A DNA stretch of 64,000 bases from Bacteroidota bacterium (lineage in GTDB: Bacteria > Bacteroidota > Bacteroidia > Bacteroidales > SKPS01). Where the stretch lies: assembly GCA_022709695.1 (NCBI GenBank), contig JAKLII010000002.1, positions 154,955 through 218,954 of the forward strand, given 5' to 3'. Under the pieces are notes generated by a model. The model made no database searches. It had not been told where the DNA came from and saw only the letters and a list, made by a program, of their open reading frames with translations. Of this stretch, positions 17,665-25,502 are shown piece after piece. Within the stretch, counting starts at the first letter, position 1; every line of letters starts with the position of its first letter. A program made the translations under genes and the position numbers.

Positions 17665-18420
17665 TTAGCCCGGCAGCGGCTTGTTTTTCAGGATCATCAC
17701 AGAGCCAAACCGGTCGGGTACGTGCACCAGGCATTCAGGAATGGAAGCTACAAATTCATCCACGGCGCGCATCAGTCCTTCCCATTTGTGGGTATAGTCG
17801 TGCACAATGATTACCCCTCCCGGGGCAAGCCTTGGGTAGAAGAAGGCAAGGCCGGCTTTCACAGGCTGATACAGGTCGGCATCCATGTGCACAAGGGCGA
17901 AGGTACAATCTTCCGCTTCTTCGGCGGTATCGGGAAACCAGCCTTCATGGATGAGCACATTCGGAGTGTTTCCAAACCGTGCTTTCACTGCGCCGGCGTC
18001 AGTGTCGGCAAAGTCGCGCCAGGTGTAGGTGGATGCCTCACCCGTTTCCATGGAAAGGTCGGGTTGATAAAATCCGGCAAAGGTATCGAAGAGGTGCAGG
18101 GTGCGGTCGGGAGCCAGCCGGTGGATCAGCCAGGCAGAATCCCCCTTGTACACCCCCAGTTCCGCAAAATCACCTGTAATGCCTTCTTTTATAATACGTT
18201 CTGTCTGGAACCAGAAGTTATAGAGTCTGATCCGGTCATCTGATCTGCGCTCAAGGGCAAGCAGGTCATCAGGGATCTTTCGCTGTTGCGACCTGAAGAT
18301 CCACTGTTCCGGGTGGTGGATCCGCTGGGTGATGCTGAGCCACAGGAAGCGGATTCCCAGCACTATAAGCAGCAGGAGGAGGCCATAGGTAAGGTATTGT
18401 ATCCAGAGAGCTGTATCCAT
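17665..18420 (-). CDS. Membrane-anchored TylF/MycF-type methyltransferase-like protein
   Basis: A 251-residue protein. Near the N-terminus a single transmembrane helix (about 8-30, rich in Leu and Ile) is followed by a basic stretch, then a soluble SAM-methyltransferase domain of the TylF/macrocin O-methyltransferase type. The domain shows FAELGVYKGDSAWLIHRLAP, LFDTFAGF, ALVHMDADLYQPVKAGL and GGVIIVHDYTHKWEGLMRAVDEF. In this family the DADLY and HDY segments bind the metal used for sugar O-methylation. Substrate cannot be read from sequence; neighbours give no sugar pathway. The start at 18420 keeps the helix and avoids an upstream extension to 18516. The gene is divergent from the DivIC-like gene with 163 bases between. 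Confidence 0.8.
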   Translation of the reverse strand: MDTALWIQYLTYGLLLLLIVLGIRFLWLSITQRIHHPEQWIFRSQQRKIPDDLLALERRSDDRIRLYNFWFQTERIIKEGITGDFAELGVYKGDSAWLIHRLAPDRTLHLFDTFAGFYQPDLSMETGEASTYTWRDFADTDAGAVKARFGNTPNVLIHEGWFPDTAEEAEDCTFALVHMDADLYQPVKAGLAFFYPRLAPGGVIIVHDYTHKWEGLMRAVDEFVASIPECLVHVPDRFGSVMILKNKPLPG

Positions 18421-18583
18421 GGTGGAATTTTTCTGCAAGATACAAACGTTTCCCCATATCCGGATTACCCCGGAAAAGTTCCGGCTGATTAACATAACCG
18501 GGTTGAAAAATAACATGGAAACGGAAAAAAGGCAGATGAAAGGATTGTATCTTTAGCCTGGAATTTTCCAACTCTATCAAGCC

Positions 18584-18988
18584 ATGCAGCAATATTCAGA
18601 AGAAGGCAGAACCGGAGATGAATTTTTCGGTTCAGAAGGACCTGATCCCGGGAAAACGGAGAAGAAAAAGCCCCGTGTGAAAGCGGGCGTTGCGCAGAAG
18701 ATTGTCAGGGTCTTCACCAATAAATACCTTCTGGCATTTCTCGCCTTTCTGGTCTGGATTCTGTTTTTCGACAGCAACAATCTTATTTCACGGTACCGTG
18801 TAAAACAGGAGTTAAGGCATCTTGAGCGGCAGAAAGGGTATTATGAAAGGGAAATTACCACGAATCAGCAGCTCCGCGAATTATTAACCAACGATCTGAA
18901 GAGTATTGAAGCCTTCGGGCGGGAGCAATATCTGATGAAGCGCGACAACGAGGATATCTACCTCATCATTGATGAGGAGGAGGAATAA
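18584..18988 (+). CDS. Septum formation initiator family protein (FtsB/DivIC-like)
   Basis: A 134-residue bitopic membrane protein of the cell-division family. Residues 1-45 are a charged cytoplasmic tail with basic KTEKKKPRVK. One transmembrane helix (about 48-63, YLLAFLAFLVWILFF) is followed by a periplasmic coiled coil (about 68-105) and the family-typical end (IEAFGREQYLMKRDNEDIYLI). FtsB/DivIC partners FtsL/FtsQ in activating septal wall synthesis. A box TATCTTTA (18548-18555) differs from the TAnnTTTG promoter consensus at the last base. The gene is convergent with priA, 14 bases after its stop. Which of FtsB or DivIC it matches best is not clear. Confidence 0.85.
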   Translation: MQQYSEEGRTGDEFFGSEGPDPGKTEKKKPRVKAGVAQKIVRVFTNKYLLAFLAFLVWILFFDSNNLISRYRVKQELRHLERQKGYYEREITTNQQLRELLTNDLKSIEAFGREQYLMKRDNEDIYLIIDEEEE

Positions 18989-19002
18989 GCTGCGATCCGG
19001 GG

Positions 19003-21474
19003 TCAGTAAGGATCCACATCGATGATCAGCCTCACCTTCCTCCATGCGGGGGAAACCTGCATGTTGTTTACCAGCCTTGCGATTATTTGTTTCATCCGGG
19101 CAGGATTCTGGCCCGGAACCAGTTTCAGCATGATATGCCGGATGTACTGATTTTTCACCCTTGCCACAGGCGGATATTCGGGTCCCATAACATGCAACCC
19201 GGTATGTGTTGCAAGTTCCTTTGCGAGCAGGAAAGAAGCTTCACCAAGGAATACCGGGTCTTTGGCTTTGCAAATTATCCTTACAAGCCGGGTGAAAGGG
19301 GGATAACCGAATCTCTGCCGGTCGCTGAGTACCAGGTTGAAGAATCCGCGATAGTCGCTGTTTTTCGCGAGCCGGATAAGATCGTGATGGGGCTGCCAGG
19401 TCTGGATCACCACAGTACCCTGCTGGTCTTTTCTTCCGGCCCTGCCACTCACCTGCACCATGTGCTGGAAGCTCCTTTCAGCCGACCGGAAATCAGGAAA
19501 AGCGATCATACTGTCGGCATCGAGGATGCCCACCATAGCCACCCTGCTGAAATCAAGCCCTTTGGTAACCATTTGGGTGCCGATCAGGATATCAATGGTA
19601 TGTTTCTCGAAATCGTCAATGATTTTCTGGAAGGCGTCACGGCTGCGTGTGGTGTCGTAATCCATCCGTCTGATGGAGGCTTTCGGGAAAAAGACGGAGA
19701 GTTCCTCCTCCACCTTTTCGGTACCGAAACCGACTGTTCGGATTTCATGGGAGCCGCATTCGGCGCATGTTCCGGGGACCTGGGTCTGGTACCCGCAATA
19801 ATGGCATTTGAGGCGATGGATGGCTTTGTGGTAGGTGAGCGACACATCGCAGTGGGGGCATCCGGGATACCAGTGGCAGGTATCGCAAACGACTCTGAGG
19901 GAGAATCCCCTGCGGTTCTGAAAGAGGATCACCTGCATCTTCTGATCCAGTGCCTGCTGAATCTGATCGAGCAACAGCCCGGAGTAGTGTGATTTGAGGG
20001 TTTTGGATTTTCGGGCATCAGTCAAATCGGATATCAGCACCCTGGGGAGGATACTTTTACCATACCGCTCGGTAAGGTTTACCAGGTGGTATTTCCCGGT
20101 CAGTGCATTCTGGTAGGATTCAATGGCCGGGGTGGCAGAACCGAGTATTACCGGCACCTGGTGCATTCCTGCCAGCATCACGGCAGCATCCCGTGCCTGG
20201 TACCTCGGGGCCGGATCGTACTGCTTGAATGAGTGGTCATGTTCCTCATCCACAATGATAAGCCCCGGATTTGAAAGGGGAAGGAAGATGGCAGACCGGG
20301 CTCCTACAAAGATAAACGGGTCATCGTCGATCCCTGTGAACCTGAGAATCCGGTTCCACAACTCAGCCTTCTGGTTGTCGGTGTACCTGGAATGAAACAC
20401 CTGCACCCTGTTTCCGAAGAAGGAGCGGAGCCTTTCGATGATCTGGCTGGTAAGGGCAATTTCGGGGAGAATATACAGCACCTGTTTCCCCAGTGCCAGT
20501 GTATCGCGGATGAGGGAGATATAGATTTCGGTTTTTCCTGAGCCGGTGACCCCGTGCAGCAGTACCGGTCTGGCGGCAGCAAAACCTGCCCTGATCTCAC
20601 TGAGGGCCCTCTCCTGTTGCTGGTTCAGTACCAGACCGGCAACCTCCCTCGTGGGCTGATGATCCCCCAGGCGGGAAACCACAACCGCTTCCTCCACCAG
20701 CACACCTTTTGCCAGCAGACCCTGGAGAGCGGCTGCCCCGGCAGCGGATTTCTTCAGCAAATCCTGTTTGCTAAAAGTAAAATGCTGATAATCCTCTCCT
20801 GCTGCTGACAGGAAGGTCATCAGAATTTCGAGTTGCTTGTAGGCCCTTGCAGAGAGGGCGTCCATCACTTTCTTCAGCTCCTCCTCATTCTGAAAAGCAC
20901 CGGCAAGCCTGACAACAGATACGGTTTTTTCGCGGTAGGTGTTCTCTATGCTTTCTGAGGAGACAATGACGTTCTTTGCCATGAGACCATGCACCAGGTT
21001 CATAACCCTGGAAGAGCCGGTGATGTCCGACATTTCACCCATAGTAAGTGAATCTGTATATTGGAGTGCCTCCACGATCAGGTACTCCTTATCCGACAGG
21101 GCTGAATGGTCGCCATCGAAGTCGGGGTGCAGCATCACCCTGGTTTCACTTTCGAGGCGGAATGCTGACGGGAGGGCCGCCATCATCACTTCACCCGGTG
21201 TACACAGATAGTATGACGACAGCCAGTCCCAGAATTTCAGGTACACTTCTGATACCACAGGGATTTCGTCTGTGATTGAGGAGATCTCCTTCCATGCAGG
21301 CTGGTCTCCTGCCTCATTGCGCAGGGTGCGGATAATTCCTGCCACCAGCCTGCGGGGCCCGAATGGTACTACGGCTCTTTTGCCGGGTGCCACAATATCA
21401 GCAAGGTTTTCAGGTACCCTGTAGGTAAAAAGGCCCTGAAGCGGTACAGGCATTATGACATCAGCCACGAGCAT
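19003..21474 (-). CDS. priA: Primosomal protein N' (replication restart helicase)
   Basis: Restarts collapsed replication forks by unwinding the lagging arm and loading the primosome. The start at 21474 (MLVADVIMPVPLQGLFTYRVP) gives 823 residues; a frame from 21573 would run into pfkA and lacks similarity. The N-terminal 3'-DNA-binding domain is followed by a winged-helix region. The helicase core has Walker A HGVTGSGKTEIY and the DEEH box (IIVDEEHDHSFKQYDP). A cysteine-rich insertion follows with CDTC, CPHC, CHYC and CAEC binding two zinc ions. It ends with the conserved VIIDVDPY-like C-terminus. It is last in the run rlmL-like, pfkA, priA, with a 10-base gap to pfkA. Confidence 0.97.
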   Translation of the reverse strand: MLVADVIMPVPLQGLFTYRVPENLADIVAPGKRAVVPFGPRRLVAGIIRTLRNEAGDQPAWKEISSITDEIPVVSEVYLKFWDWLSSYYLCTPGEVMMAALPSAFRLESETRVMLHPDFDGDHSALSDKEYLIVEALQYTDSLTMGEMSDITGSSRVMNLVHGLMAKNVIVSSESIENTYREKTVSVVRLAGAFQNEEELKKVMDALSARAYKQLEILMTFLSAAGEDYQHFTFSKQDLLKKSAAGAAALQGLLAKGVLVEEAVVVSRLGDHQPTREVAGLVLNQQQERALSEIRAGFAAARPVLLHGVTGSGKTEIYISLIRDTLALGKQVLYILPEIALTSQIIERLRSFFGNRVQVFHSRYTDNQKAELWNRILRFTGIDDDPFIFVGARSAIFLPLSNPGLIIVDEEHDHSFKQYDPAPRYQARDAAVMLAGMHQVPVILGSATPAIESYQNALTGKYHLVNLTERYGKSILPRVLISDLTDARKSKTLKSHYSGLLLDQIQQALDQKMQVILFQNRRGFSLRVVCDTCHWYPGCPHCDVSLTYHKAIHRLKCHYCGYQTQVPGTCAECGSHEIRTVGFGTEKVEEELSVFFPKASIRRMDYDTTRSRDAFQKIIDDFEKHTIDILIGTQMVTKGLDFSRVAMVGILDADSMIAFPDFRSAERSFQHMVQVSGRAGRKDQQGTVVIQTWQPHHDLIRLAKNSDYRGFFNLVLSDRQRFGYPPFTRLVRIICKAKDPVFLGEASFLLAKELATHTGLHVMGPEYPPVARVKNQYIRHIMLKLVPGQNPARMKQIIARLVNNMQVSPAWRKVRLIIDVDPY

Positions 21475-21484
21475 AGCCAACGGT

Positions 21485-22468
21485 TTACAGGGAGAGGATG
21501 CGTGCCATCTCGAGCATGTTGCGGTTGATGGTAAGATTGTGTTTGGTGGCTTTTGCAAAAGGGGTGTATACAATTTTTTTATCCACCTGACCTACCATTA
21601 CATTATTCTGTCCGTTGAGAATGGCTTTTACCGATTCAAAACCCAGCAGGCTGGCAAGCACCCGGTCCATACAGGTAGGGGAACCTCCGCGCTGTACATG
21701 TCCCAGAACGGTTACCCTGGTGGAGTAGCCTGAGAATTGCTCATTTACTTTGCGGGCCACCTCATAGGCACCGCCCAGTTCATCCCCCTCTGCCACGATG
21801 ATGATACCGGAAGTTTTGCTTTCCCGACGGTTATGGCGCAGCTTATCCACCAGCTCATCGATACTGGTTTCGGTTTCGGGCATCAGAATATCTTCGGCAC
21901 CGGTGGCAATACCGCTGCGGAGAGCTATGAAACCAGCATCGCGTCCCATCACTTCGATAAAGAAGAGACGGTTGTGGGAACCTGCTGTATCCCTGATTTT
22001 GTCCACGGCTTCCACTACGGTATTGAGGGCTGTATCGTATCCTATGGTGAAATCGCTGCCATAGAGGTCGTTATCGATGGTACCGGGAATGCCAACCACC
22101 CTGACGGGGTAAACGTTGGAAAATTCTTCGGCTCCCCTGAAGGTGCCATCGCCCCCTATGACGACAAGGGCATCTATGCCGGCTTTTTTGAGGTTTTCAT
22201 AAGCCAGTTTCATCCCTTCCGGGGTTTTAAAACGCATACTTCGGGCCGACTGGAGGATGGTGCCACCCCGTTGGATGATTTTTGCCACCGAAGGATAATC
22301 CATCTCCCGGATTTCTCCATCAATCAATCCTTCATAACCGCGGTAAATCCCAAAGGCTTTTCGTTTGAAATAGAGGGCCGAACGCACAACGGCCCGTATA
22401 GCAGCATTCATTCCCGGGGCATCCCCACCACTGGTCAGTACCCCTATTGATCGTATTTCTTCTGACAT
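21485..22468 (-). CDS. pfkA: 6-phosphofructokinase (ATP-dependent type)
   Basis: Phosphorylates fructose 6-phosphate in glycolysis. The start at 22468 (MSEEIRSIGVLTSGGDAPGMN) gives 327 residues, the normal bacterial length. Visible motifs are the nucleotide loop GGDAPGMNAAIR, GGDGTFRGA, and the catalytic PGTIDNDL. Glycine in GGDGT, where pyrophosphate enzymes carry Asp, and the short subunit favour ATP as donor. The C-terminal HVQRGGSP binds substrate or effector. A longer frame from 22567 would overlap the RNA methyltransferase gene. It sits 13 bases after that gene and 10 before priA, so it is probably in one operon with both. Confidence 0.96.
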   Translation of the reverse strand: MSEEIRSIGVLTSGGDAPGMNAAIRAVVRSALYFKRKAFGIYRGYEGLIDGEIREMDYPSVAKIIQRGGTILQSARSMRFKTPEGMKLAYENLKKAGIDALVVIGGDGTFRGAEEFSNVYPVRVVGIPGTIDNDLYGSDFTIGYDTALNTVVEAVDKIRDTAGSHNRLFFIEVMGRDAGFIALRSGIATGAEDILMPETETSIDELVDKLRHNRRESKTSGIIIVAEGDELGGAYEVARKVNEQFSGYSTRVTVLGHVQRGGSPTCMDRVLASLLGFESVKAILNGQNNVMVGQVDKKIVYTPFAKATKHNLTINRNMLEMARILSL

Positions 22469-22481
22469 TATATATATGGAA

Positions 22482-23654
22482 TTAAGGCGTTTGATCCGTC
22501 TCAAACCTCCGGTTCCAGGTTCCCCTGAACATGCTGAAGCCATGTAGCCGGCATTCCAGCTGGCCATTATACAGGGTATACTTCGACCGGGGTTTCAGTG
22601 AAATGGCTTTCAGGGCATCCAGATCTGAGCTTATGATCCAGGCATCAAATCCCTGAAAGTTCTTTTTTAACTGGTTGCCAATTCCCTGATACAACGGGAT
22701 CAGGTGTTCCGTCTTCAGGCGCTGGCCATACGGTGGGTTCATCACCACCACTCCGTGATCTGCCGGAGGTGATAATTGCAGGAAGTCTGCTCTGGCAAGG
22801 GATATGTCTTTATGCAGGCGCAGATGTTTGATGTTCTCGGCTGCAATGGCAAGATTGGCTTCAGAAATATCAAATCCGAATATTTCCAGCTCCGGATCGA
22901 GTTGCTTTTTAAATACTTCATCTTTAATTCGTTTCCACAGGAAACGGTCGAAATCGGGCCATTTCATGAAGGCAAACTCTTGCCGGGAGAAGGCCGGCGG
23001 GATATTCATCCCCATGAGGGCAGCTTCTATGGGGATGGTACCGGATCCGCACATAGGATCTATCAGGGGTTGAGTGGGGTTCCACCTGCTCAGTTTCAGG
23101 ATCCCTGCTGCCAGCACTTCGTTGATGGGGGCGGCAACTGCTTTGAGCCGGTAACCCCGTTTGAACAATGCTTCGCCGGAACTGTCATAATACATGGAAC
23201 ACTCCTTTCCCCTGATGGTAAGGAGGATGATATAGTCGGGGTTCTCCTTGTCGACCGATGGGCGCTTGTTGAACCTTGACCTGAACTGATCCACAATGGC
23301 ATCCTTGGCAAGCTGCGCAGCATACAGCGGGTTGTTGAAAAGGTCGGAATAGACGGTGTTATCGATTCTGAAGGTCTGGTCCACACCAATTTCCCGCCAC
23401 CAGGGATGGCTGTTGACCCCGTCATACAGATCGGAGGCCTTTTCGATGCTGAAGGAGATGACGTGGCGGTAAAACCGCAACGCCAGCCTGCTCCACAGGT
23501 TCAGCCGGTAAAGCAAATCATTGTCTGCAGTAAAGGTTACCCCACGGGTGGCAACTACCGGATTTTCAACTCCAAGTTCTGCCAATTCCTCTGCAAACAC
23601 CCCTTCCAACCCTGCCAATGTTTTGGGGAGCACCTGGTATGTTGATGGTTCCAC
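22482..23654 (-). CDS. THUMP-domain class I RNA methyltransferase (RlmL-N/UPF0020 type)
   Basis: A 390-residue SAM-dependent RNA methyltransferase resembling the N-terminal half of E. coli RlmL, which makes m2G2445 in 23S rRNA. Residues 1 to about 160 include a THUMP RNA-binding domain. The catalytic domain follows, with DPMCGSGTIPIEAALMG for SAM binding, the acidic FGFDISEANLAIA and the base-flipping NPPYGQRL. It lacks the second, RlmK-like methyltransferase domain of E. coli RlmL, as is usual in Bacteroidota. The target base is therefore inferred. It starts 4 bases after the stop of the T9SS-targeted heme protein. Confidence 0.9.
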   Translation of the reverse strand: MEPSTYQVLPKTLAGLEGVFAEELAELGVENPVVATRGVTFTADNDLLYRLNLWSRLALRFYRHVISFSIEKASDLYDGVNSHPWWREIGVDQTFRIDNTVYSDLFNNPLYAAQLAKDAIVDQFRSRFNKRPSVDKENPDYIILLTIRGKECSMYYDSSGEALFKRGYRLKAVAAPINEVLAAGILKLSRWNPTQPLIDPMCGSGTIPIEAALMGMNIPPAFSRQEFAFMKWPDFDRFLWKRIKDEVFKKQLDPELEIFGFDISEANLAIAAENIKHLRLHKDISLARADFLQLSPPADHGVVVMNPPYGQRLKTEHLIPLYQGIGNQLKKNFQGFDAWIISSDLDALKAISLKPRSKYTLYNGQLECRLHGFSMFRGTWNRRFETDQTP

Positions 23655-23658
23655 TCTG

Positions 23659-24489
23659 CTATCTCCTGATGACTAATTTACCGGTTATCAAATCATTATC
23701 CCACTCAAGACGTGTAAAATAGGTTCCCGGAGGGAGGGTTGAAACATCTGCCTGCATTTCATCAGCCCTGTCCCAGACAACTCTTTTCACAAGTGCTCCA
23801 TGGGGTGCAAAGATAGACAACTGTGCGCTGTTAACCGGGGATGTGAGGGTAAAATTCACCAGTGAGGATGCCGGATTGGGGTATGTGTACATCTGTACCC
23901 CTGACTTTACAGAGGTGGAAGGAATTCCCTGCGTACCAAATAGTACAACGGTTTTTTTAGTAACATACACCACATCACCACTGTTCTGGTTGTTTCCGTC
24001 AGCACCGATGAAGGCCCCGTACAGGGCAACAGTACCCATGGGTGAGGCAGGTGCGGACCACTTGAAGTTCCAGACTGCCGAATCCTGTCCTGCTGTACCT
24101 GCTTGCGTATGGGTAATGTAGTAGGTATCGGACAGCTGGGTTTTTGCAGCATCGGACACCACGGGAGCTCCGGCTTTTGTACCATCGCTTTTTTCAGCGG
24201 TAATCAGAAAACCAAATTTAGTACACCCGGCTTTTTCAGCCTTGGCTTTCATATTATACAGGTTTCCAGGAACATAGCCATTATCCAACTCGGTGGATGT
24301 AATCCAGTTGAATTTTTCATTGTTGTTGCTGGCATGACATTGCACACAGGTCAGGTTGTTGTTTCCGGGAGAGCCGGAAGCATTGGTGGGAGCGCCGATT
24401 GAGAAACTGACAAGCTTCACTGTTACCACCACAGAGAGAAAAATGGCCAGTGTGACGGAGAAAAAGTACATTTTTTTCATACGCATCAT
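23659..24489 (-). CDS. Secreted CxxCH protein with T9SS type A sorting signal
   Basis: A 276-residue exported protein. A signal anchor (about residues 4-30, with MKKMYFFSVTLAIFLSVV) precedes a single c-type heme motif C48-V-Q-C51-H52. A beta-sandwich domain follows (about 60-185) that resembles the Reeler or choice-of-anchor V domains of Bacteroidota. The last 75 residues are a T9SS type A sorting domain: YPNPASSLVNFTLTSP, then PPGTYFTRLEWDNDLITGKLVIRR. So it should be carried by Sec and then T9SS to the cell surface, with one covalent heme. Redox role and partner are unknown. Start choice among ATGs at 24489, 24486 and 24480 is uncertain. Upstream, TATATTTA on the minus strand (24551-24558) is one base from the -7 consensus. 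Confidence 0.85.
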   Translation of the reverse strand: MMRMKKMYFFSVTLAIFLSVVVTVKLVSFSIGAPTNASGSPGNNNLTCVQCHASNNNEKFNWITSTELDNGYVPGNLYNMKAKAEKAGCTKFGFLITAEKSDGTKAGAPVVSDAAKTQLSDTYYITHTQAGTAGQDSAVWNFKWSAPASPMGTVALYGAFIGADGNNQNSGDVVYVTKKTVVLFGTQGIPSTSVKSGVQMYTYPNPASSLVNFTLTSPVNSAQLSIFAPHGALVKRVVWDRADEMQADVSTLPPGTYFTRLEWDNDLITGKLVIRR

Positions 24490-24527
24490 GATTAGAGGTG
24501 AACACTGACTGAAAATTTCGCATTGCC

Positions 24528-24562
24528 GGCATTCATCCGGAATGCCCACTGTAAATATACAG
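24528..24562. repeat. Two small inverted repeats upstream of the CxxCH gene
   Basis: GGCATTC (24528-24534) pairs with GAATGCC (24540-24546), and CTGTA/TACAG flank AATA at 24549-24562. No T run follows on the minus strand, so a terminator for the thioesterase gene is not clear. They could be operator-like sites or chance. Confidence 0.35.
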
Positions 24563-24602
24563 CTAAAATGTTTAATCTGAATCAATCAGACAGAAAATCT
24601 CA

Positions 24603-24992
24603 TCAGGATTTAACAAATTTCTCCAGGAATCTCTGCGCATGAACCGCAAAGCGGTGGTGGATGGCCGTGCCGATCGGACCTTCTTCATCGTATGCCTCGA
24701 TGGAAAACACAAATGCCCTGTCGGATTGACCTGTAAGCGTTGCCGTACAGGTAACTTTCATCCCGACCGGTGTAGCCCTGGTGTGTTTAACATGAATCTC
24801 CGTACCCAGGGTGATAAACCCCTCCGGCAGAAATGTCTGAACGGCCTGCTGGGCAGTAGCTTCCATGAGGCCCACCAGCGCCGGCGTTGCAAAGACCGGA
24901 ATCAGTCCCGATCCATACCTGCTTGCGGTGTGCTCAGCCGTTACAATAAGCGTTGTGGTATGATCAAGTGGTAATGGGAGAGTGTTAAGCAT
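24603..24992 (-). CDS. FlK-like hotdog thioesterase
   Basis: A 129-residue single-domain hotdog-fold acyl-CoA thioesterase related to fluoroacetyl-CoA thioesterase FlK. The catalytic triad of FlK (Thr42, Glu50, His76) is matched in identity and spacing by Thr36, Glu44 and His70 (FATPALVGLMEATA and HVKHTRATPVG). The real substrate is probably a short acyl-CoA; fluoroacetyl-CoA itself is not implied. It follows the OsmC gene by 11 bases on the same strand, so both share a transcript, which hints at a detoxification or housekeeping role (inference). Normal length, no defects. Confidence 0.88.
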   Translation of the reverse strand: MLNTLPLPLDHTTTLIVTAEHTASRYGSGLIPVFATPALVGLMEATAQQAVQTFLPEGFITLGTEIHVKHTRATPVGMKVTCTATLTGQSDRAFVFSIEAYDEEGPIGTAIHHRFAVHAQRFLEKFVKS

Positions 24993-25003
24993 AGGGCTGG
25001 ATA

Positions 25004-25420
25004 TCAGAAATTGAGACGTATGGTTTGCTTCAGGTCCGGATGGAGGCTCCGGGCCACCGGGCAGGTATCTGCCGCCAGGGCGATGAGTTTTTGCTGTTTG
25101 GGTGTGTATTGCCGGTGGGGAAAGGTAAAGTCAATGATAACTTCCTGCACCCGTCGTGGGTTTGTGCCCATGATCTTGGTGATGTTAACCCTGGTTCCAT
25201 CGATATCAAAGCCGTGCTCCCTGGCAGATATCCCCATGATGGTAAGCATACAGCTTCCCAGGGAAGCTGCCAGCAGATCAGTAGGCGAGAAAGCCTCTCC
25301 TTTCCCCTGGTTATCCAACGGAGCATCTGTAATAATGGTTTCACCTGACTTAAGATGGGTCGCCCGGGTTCGGAGACCTCCGGTATATTCAGTAGCAATG
25401 GTTACTGGTGTTTCAGACAT
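25004..25420 (-). CDS. OsmC family peroxiredoxin-like protein
   Basis: A 138-residue OsmC/Ohr-fold protein that reduces organic hydroperoxides with a cysteine pair. The first Cys lies in LAASLGSCMLTIMGISARE and the second in AADTCPVARSLHPD. The N-terminal half carries the strand-rich dimer arm (TEYTGGLRTRATHLKSG). The sequence is closer to OsmC of the YhfA-like subgroup than to Ohr. It starts a two-gene unit with the FlK-like thioesterase. A -7 box lies 21 bases upstream. Confidence 0.92.
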   Translation of the reverse strand: MSETPVTIATEYTGGLRTRATHLKSGETIITDAPLDNQGKGEAFSPTDLLAASLGSCMLTIMGISAREHGFDIDGTRVNITKIMGTNPRRVQEVIIDFTFPHRQYTPKQQKLIALAADTCPVARSLHPDLKQTIRLNF

Positions 25421-25441
25421 AATGCAACATTTTGGTCATGT

Positions 25442-25449
25442 CAAATGTA
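25442..25449 (-). promoter_or_regulatory. Bacteroidota -7 promoter box for osmC-type gene
   Basis: The minus strand reads TACATTTG, an exact TAnnTTTG match, ending 22 bases upstream of the start codon at 25420. No TTG is seen at the usual distance. Confidence 0.55.
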
Positions 25450-25502
25450 CAATTATTTGCATTTCTTTCAGAATGGATGAAAAACCTCATTAGGTTTGCA
25501 AT

